Source: Corythucha ciliata
Taxonomy: Eukaryota; Arthropoda; Insecta; Hemiptera; Tingidae
Direction of reading: 5' to 3'
NCBI GenBank assembly: GCA_038030265.1
Contig: CM075943.1
Location: 41,726,001 to 41,790,000, forward strand
DNA length: 64,000 nucleotides
Shown: positions 57,980-64,000 of the stretch, piece by piece
Position numbering within the stretch: the first letter of the stretch is position 1
Layout of the letters: each line of letters opens with the position of its first letter
The notes under the pieces: model-generated
What the model was told of the DNA's origin: nothing
What the model saw: the letters and a program-made list of their open reading frames with translations, nothing else
Database searches by the model: none
Made by a program: the position numbers and the translations under genes

Positions 57980-60900
57980 TTTCGTGGTCTTATGACCTAG
58001 TTTCTGGGGGGGGGGGGCAAAGTTAATTGTTTAAAAACTGGAATTTTCATGTGAAATTAACTTTTTTCCTTGTATAAATAGTTAGTTTTTTTGCTCCTAG
58101 TAGTCGTTTTGATCACGGTAGGGGGAGGTAGAAAAAACGGTTACTTGAGCTACTTCGTTAATATGCAGCGTCGTTATCGAATCGCACACATGCGGCTGAA
58201 CAGACAATTTATGGCGTGAAATTACAAGTTTTGAGGCTTAGTACAATTTTTTGTGTATTTCACAATTCCCTCGCCTTTTCCGGAGCTGACTCGAACCCAT
58301 CGAGCACTGCACTAAAAGATAGGGGGGGGGGGGCTCAAGCCACCGGAGCTATTCCCTGGATTCGCAAGGCGCAAGCCATGTCGATTCGAAACGAAAGTCG
58401 ACGACGAAAGCGTACAAGTGTGGACACAGTTTTTGAGACTGATAGAAAAGTTATCAACATTTTTATAGAAGCAACGTCGAATTTAAGTGAATTTTTCGAT
58501 CTCTGAGTCGCGAAATGCTCTATTTCCAGAAATGATCACAACATTTAGTTTTCTTCAGACACAGGAAGCTTTCAACGACGCACGCAACAACCGCCAGGCC
58601 ACGCCGCGCCGCGCCGTTTGTGTGTGCAGTCAAACTGTTAGCGTTTCTCATTTGCATTCAATTATGAACGGTGGCAGTTCGCTTCCATCGCTCTTCTCCA
58701 ATAAAATGTGGTTTAATTTTGAGAAGACGAGAAGAAATGGACACCCCCAGGGCAGATTTTTGTGCATATGGAAAACACCTTTATACGTTTAGAAGGGTAT
58801 ATCAGTATCAGCGCATCATCAAAACCGTTGAAAGGATTGGTTCCTACAACTGTTCAATGCCATACTGTTCGGTTTTATATACATTGCTGTCAGCAATATT
58901 CCAATATTGACTTAGCTTTAAATAAGCCCTATTAATGGGGTAAACCGTCGGAGTGGATGAGCAAGAGAGAATTTGAGGTTTCTTTCAAACTTTAAACAAA
59001 TATCTAATCTATATTTATGAGGTCAGGACGACAGCATCTTTTCGATAACCTTGGTTGTCACCCAAGATGACGGAAAGCACACTTCCCTCCCTGCCGTTCA
59101 AAAGAAGATGATGGAGCCTCGTTTGGAATAAGCGAAAAATCACGAAGAGACGTTAGCGGAACAGGGCAAGATAGGAGGTTTGTTCTTCTTGTCGGAAATT
59201 AAAGACTCTAAACGTGTCAAAAGTTTGTGTTTAGAAAAAAAGCAGGGATGTTTCCTGGATTGTTTTTCTTTCGTTTGACGGAAAAAAATTATTCAGAATA
59301 AACGAGAAACTTGTTAAATTTGATAGCGGCGTTCAAAAACACTCTTGAGCTTAAGTTGAGAGTTAATTATTATACTTTTGAACTAGAAGAAAGTATTTTG
59401 TATTTTTTTCCAAAAAACTTTTGTAAATAAATTACTTTTAATTGTCATTTTGCTTAATTTTCTTGAAGTGGAATGAAAATCAATACGAAGCTGTTCAGTA
59501 CAGGTAAGGCTGCACCCGAGTACTAGAAAGGAGAAACTTTCTTTTATTCTAATCTTTTTCATCATTTTTTTTTTATTATCGGAGCCTGAAAAAAAGTCCA
59601 TAACCATTCTAGACAAAGACATTAACTTTAGTTTCAAAGCTTGCAAGTAATGCCTTCTAGGGCCTTTTTTTTATCATTTATAACTTTCGTCTAACTTATT
59701 TCTCCGTGCTATAGTTAAATGCTCTTTTGAATTTCAGAATAATACCCAGCTGAAACCTGATTTAGATAGATTTTCATGGAATTAAGAAGGGATGAGAGGG
59801 ATGCAATTAGCGTCAATTCGGAGGAATGAACGTTCTTTTACTTCCATCGCTGGGGAAACCGAATAAATAATACTTCCCTGCAGCTTTACCCCTACAGCTG
59901 CATGGTGGCGCCGAGTTGTGACTGTTTCTCTAGCGAAGCGTCTATTGTCCCCCAGGTAGCGGTCGTTAAAATTGACGCATTGCCCTCGTAAAGTCAACCT
60001 TCCATATCAAATGGTATGCATTAGGTAAAGCGGTCGATTGAGTTATCAGTATAAAAAGTATATTATAATGTGAAAGGACTACCTTTCTGCAGGAAGGGGT
60101 TCGAAGCATTCCAATCGTGGAATGTTTCTCGTGACAAACGATTCTTTAATGTCTTTCCCCATACAGGATATCTCTCCTTTTTTTCGAGTTTTCAGAGTGG
60201 AAGAACAAAATTCAAAGTTACTTTTCATAGGAAGGCGTCACTGATTTTACGAGTAACCGACAGAACCGTTTTTATAAAGGGGGGAAAAAGCACTGAGACA
60301 AACCAATAAAGTTTTTAGACCGAAAAAACAAACCTTTTGTGGAATAAAACAAAATTGTTCGTAGGTAACTCAGAGCGTCTCGATCGATATCATCATCTTA
60401 GGAGAGACGGAGTAAACAAGTTTAACTTCTTCCTCGCTCAAATTCAGGCCAGGCGAGAAACTCGAACCAGCAATTAATCAAATTTTGTTTATACAGCAAC
60501 GATGGTTTTGTTGGAGAGATAGTTCGTAAAACATCGCGCTTTACTTTTTCATAGTTTCCTATTCTCATCTCATCTCTTCTTCGTAGCGGCCAATTTTCAA
60601 TCAGAACCAAGTCAATTACCTGGACACCCTCCCTCACCAGCGCTACAACACAGCAGACACACACGTTGCATTGTGGTAAAATATCCCGCCGCATCTCACC
60701 CTCCGGAAACCTATCAAGTCATTAAATTGATAATTCGTTTGGGTTATTTTGTTGCCTCTTGCATAGAAGTCATCAAAGAAAATTAGAATTTCCCTGACGC
60801 CAAACAAAAAACTGTTACAGAGTGTTGATGTGGTATAGAGGAGGAGGGGAGGGGCTGAAATTGCGTTTATTTTCTCTTTGTTCAGCAATAAGAGGCGCTT

Positions 60901-61440
60901 AAGAACCATTTGAGCGAGGCAAAAAAAGTTCAATAACCGTCGCAAAGGGGGTAGAAGGCAAATAAGTCGATAAGGAATAAGAAAGAAATAATGCATTGTC
61001 CGGGCGTCTCCCTTTCCCACTGTTCCTTTCCATCAAATCTCATAGCGTCAGAGGAGATCCTTTAGAATAGGAAGGGAAGAAGAAGTGGAGGTGCTATTTC
61101 AAATTGATTTCCTAAATCAACCGTGTCAAGCTCCTCTGGGTTGAAGAACAAATATTTACGTTTCCGCAAAAAACTAATTTCCTCAAGTGATGGGAGCCCA
61201 TTAATCTTTTTGTCGATTACTATTCGGCCGAGGGGTAATAGATGAAGAAAAACTGTCACCAGTTTTTTCCCCCCAAGGAGTAGAAGGGCTTATAGCTATT
61301 ATATGGAGCGAGTATCGTCTTAACAGGGATGGCTAATTAACCCTGTCATTTCATTTGGAAGATGATTTTTCTTTTATTTTGCTCAAGAATCAATGAATCA
61401 AATTATAGGATGGGCCGTTAGGGCGAGGATTGAGTAGTTG
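57980..61440. other. Long stretch without recognisable gene
   Basis: G runs near 58008 and 58322. GC-richer 58290-58440 and 58570-58620 have short frames with no known content. Frames of 90 and 125 codons on the minus strand at 60422-61020 look accidental; a donor-like CCAG|GTAATT occurs in the first. Otherwise AT-rich. Confidence 0.4.
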
Positions 61441-61544
61441 CGTGAAAATTTCAGCGGAATTCTCATTTTCAGGGCTTCTTTTTAGTGACCGTGAAACCTA
61501 GTCCCGTGATCATTCACGACAGCGCCAAATTTCTTACGAATACA

Positions 61545-61690
61545 CTTGAAATTCAAACGTTTTACAGCTAAGTTTCGTAGAAATTGGAAGTTCCTTTGCT
61601 GAATATTCGTTTAATTTGCCAGTTTCTAGTATTCACTCACGCAAAATTGCACTTTGTGGTCTATATTTCCACGAAATTCAAAGATTCGGG
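61545..61690 (+). repeat. Minisatellite family E, short block
   Basis: GAAATTGGAAGTTCC, TTTGCCAGTTT and CGCAAAATTGCA units as in 23645-23990. Confidence 0.4.
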
Positions 61691-61949
61691 TATAAAAATA
61701 TTGGCCAAATAAATTGGTAGTGTCTCCAGCGTTGCTAACTGACATTTTGCATTTCCCGTCAAGTCAAGCTCAAAATTCCGTGAGAAATCCGTCAAAATAT
61801 ACTCAATCTCGATTTTAAAAAAAAATTGTAAAATATGTAATAACCAATATTTAGCGTGTCTTGGTATGAGGTGAGAGGGAACAGACTGACCCAGGCCCTT
61901 CATCTGAGGAGGCACATGAAGAGCTTAAATATGAAAAAAATTAGACTTG

Positions 61950-62576
61950 TAGGGTTTATGCTCATGATTTTAGTAACGAAATTAAAAAAAAAAAAACGCT
62001 CATTCGAGGCTAAAATTGAGAAACACTTACAAATTATCGGTGTACATTGGAGGTCCCATTGCGACTCAAATTTCTAAAAATGGCAAACGCCCTGTTAATG
62101 AGGAGGCATAAGTTCGCGGCTAAAATATAATGAAAGCGGTAATTCATGACCAAAAGTGTAAAAAATCGCTCATTCGTTGCTAAAATGGAGACAACCGGTA
62201 ACTCACTCAGCAATAAAAACAGAAAAAACATCGAGAAAACGCAAATTTACGATTTCTCGGAGGCAATAAATCGTGCATAAACACATGAAAAAGCACTAAC
62301 CAGCCAGAATTCAATTCATCACTGCTAAAATTGGGGAACAGTTCCAATTAACGCCTAAAACTGAGAAAAACGCACATTTTCCTGGTTTCTAGAGAACACT
62401 TTCTCAAGACTATATATGAAAAAAAGCGCTAATTTATGACTATAACAGAAAAAAACGCAAATTCGGTGCTAAAACAATGGAAAAAGTGCTATAATTCGCG
62501 GCTAAAATTAAGAAAAAGCTCACATTTTGAGCTAAAATTGAGTAAAAACGCTAATTATTGGCTAAAATTTAGATAA
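61950..62576 (-). repeat. Minisatellite family C, block 5 (inverted)
   Basis: About 18 diverged units on the minus strand (TTCGCGGCTAAAATTAAGAAA, GCTAAAATTGAG, AAAACGCTAATT), ending at the MITE at 62577. Confidence 0.75.
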
Positions 62577-62713
62577 AGTCCCGTTCACAAGGTATGTGCT
62601 ATGCGTCTGTGGAGTCTATGCAACCAAAAAATGTATTCCATCGAAAAATGAAGCATTTTGATAGGCTGCATATAATCCACAGACGCATAGCACAGAGCTT
62701 GTAAACGGGAGTC
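62577..62713. mobile_element. 137-bp palindromic MITE
   Basis: Arms TATGTGCTATGCGTCTGTGG and its complement near 62593-62690, with outer CCCGTTCACAAG / CTTGTAAACGGG. It abuts both minisatellite C and the next MITE. Confidence 0.65.
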
Positions 62714-62717
62714 TTAA

Positions 62718-63097
62718 GGGGGAGTTGTGCATGTGTTTCCTCGACCGCCCTACAATCAATCCTCACGTACTCAACGTTACGTAAATTATCGGCGTAATTC
62801 TGCACCAATCCTACATTTCAAGGTCTCACTAAAATTTCCAAGTATTTCCGCAGCGCGTACAATCTTGCTTTCCGAAATAAGTCGTCGAAAGAGCATGAAT
62901 TTGCAAGGTAAAAGTTCGTAAAAAGGGGTGAATTATGAAAAAAGAAGATCGTACGTGGGTGTGGAATTTCTTGGAGATTTAAATGAGACCTTGAAATCCA
63001 GGATTGGTGCAGAAATACGAAGTTAATTTACGTAACGCGGAGTAGGCGAGGTATGATTGGAGGGAAGTCGAGGAAACACATTATGTACAACTCCCCC
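62718..63097. mobile_element. 380-bp MITE with TTAA target (piggyBac-like)
   Basis: Ends GGGGGAGTTGTGCATGTG / TGTACAACTCCCCC, inner match GTTTCCTCGAC, flanked by TTAA at 62714-62717 and 63098-63101. TTAA duplication is typical of piggyBac-type elements. Inner arms pair further (GGATTGGTGCAGAA). Confidence 0.75.
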
Positions 63098-63101
63098 TTA
63101 A

Positions 63102-64000
63102 AATGGCAACGTTGATATAGAAATTCCTCCCCCGCCGGTCTGTCAAATCATAATTATGTGGCATCCAAGAATCCACCAATCGTGTTCGCGAAACCTTGGA
63201 TGCACGTTCAAGCAATATGAGATAAAATCGATAATTTATGGTGTATGAAAGCTCTTTAAATGCTAAAATTTTGTAGAAAAGCTGATTTGCTGTTCTTGGA
63301 ACATTCACATTATTTTGTGTTTATTAAACCCACGAATTAAATTTGCAGCGTTTTGTACTTCCCTTAGCCTAGGGGAAGTAGTTCCCTTTTGATCCCCTAG
63401 GGAATGGAAGTATGGTGTTGTTGAAAGAAATCGAGTCCGAGCTGACTTCATGTTCTTGATGTACATTTGTACAACCTCAGAATGGTTGAAAAAATTGGTT
63501 TTCGGCATGCCGTCGGCCTGTCTGTCGCTTTTTTCCCGATACATTGCATGAAAATGAAAACCTAGCCATTTCTTGATATGAAAAGAGCAAATCTGACCTT
63601 TGTTTTGAGGAAAAACATTCATCAGACATGTTTTTACTATTTTATCATTAAAAAAATTATGCTCTCGTTGTCGGCCATTTGCCCTCGTTTGTACTTCCAT
63701 GTTTTAAGTTTTAAAAAAACGATGGAAGTGAAGGCTCGGGCAACCCTCCTCCAAGGCATAGACACTCCTCAGCGAAGTATGACTGACAACGTAAGTAACT
63801 TACAGTTACGTATCAGTATAAATAGAACAGGGGATATTCCTCCTATTTTAGCTGCAGAATTAAGTAAATCTTGAGGGTAAAATTACAAACACCTTCCTCC
63901 CCAGCCACTTCTTCCGTAGCTTTCATCCTGGAGCTTTTATGTGAGCAACAAGTGTTCTGGAAAGGTTCCAAATTACAGAAAGCTTTAGTTCCAAGCAGAT
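63102..64000. other. Window end, no secure gene
   Basis: A 131-codon minus-strand frame (63700-63305) has no recognised motif. Contains CCTAGGGGAA / TTCCCCTAGG-type palindromes near 63370-63405 and the weak exon candidate below. Confidence 0.4.
63722..63790 (+). CDS. Possible first coding exon at the window edge
   Basis: ATG in the context AACGATGG opens 23 codons (MEVKARATLLQGIDTPQRSM, then TDN) that end exactly at a strong donor, AAC|GTAAGTAAC. An acceptor-like TCCTCCTATTTTAG follows at about 63850. Codon use is GC-richer than around it. The product is not recognised and it may be chance. Confidence 0.25.

Noticed and set aside
60422..61020. Minus-strand frames of 90 and 125 codons
   Set aside because: No motif or codon pattern. 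A donor-like site alone is not enough.
63305..63700. 131-codon minus-strand frame
   Set aside because: No recognisable domain, and the plus strand also has an overlapping frame. Probably a dispersed repeat or chance.

Overview
This is a repeat-dominated, AT-rich eukaryotic window, most likely from an arthropod (probably an insect). The reasons are spliced exon-like fragments, internal Pol III promoter boxes, jockey/CR1-type LINEs, a Ty3/gypsy LTR retrotransposon, and hAT and PIF/Harbinger DNA transposons with their characteristic target duplications. No bacterial operons or long intact host genes are present. A hemipteran such as a whitefly is only a guess and nothing in the window proves it.

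Layout. 1-5.3 kb: degenerate minisatellites (families A, B and D) and MITEs. 5.3-9.2 kb: featureless AT-rich DNA. 9.2-11.2 kb: a large foldback element with a nested MITE. 11.7-15.2 kb: a minus-strand LINE relic whose ORF1 is split by two back-to-back MITEs. 15.2-17.3 kb: minisatellite family C and a MITE. 17.55-19.7 kb: a decayed PIF/Harbinger transposon keeping traces of both its proteins. 22.3-25.1 kb: more minisatellite blocks (C and E) and a MITE. 28.2-30.6 kb: minisatellite C interrupted by a 1.5-kb insertion carrying four tRNA-like genes. 33.4-34.4 kb: the last two coding exons of an unidentified plus-strand gene, with a hAT MITE just past the stop. 34.9-36.0 kb: a second tRNA-like cluster. 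36.6-37.2 kb: a LINE reverse-transcriptase relic. 38.5-39.9 kb: a hAT transposon relic with an 8-bp target duplication. 41.9-43.2 kb: a foldback. 45.3-45.65 kb: a candidate minus-strand terminal exon between perfect 36-bp inverted repeats. 47.0-52.05 kb: a TA-flanked MITE and a nearly complete Ty3/gypsy element (LTRs about 99% alike) with broken gag and pol and a MITE inside integrase. 52.2-53.2 kb: minisatellite B in inverted orientation. 53.2-57.4 kb: MITEs and foldbacks, one interrupted by a LINE. 57.5-58.0 kb: another LINE relic. 58-62 kb: mostly featureless. 62-63.1 kb: minisatellite C (inverted) and two MITEs.

The window reads as gene-poor or intronic DNA in which minisatellites serve as a landing field for transposons that have nested in one another. 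The most unusual item is the tRNA-like repeat family. It keeps complete Pol III A and B boxes, a T6 terminator and cloverleaf pairing, but has a GGT anticodon, is flanked by inverted repeats, and entered minisatellite C with a 12-bp target duplication. The gypsy element is also puzzling: its LTRs look young, yet its coding region has several stops and frameshifts. All calls come from reading the sequence; no database search was run.
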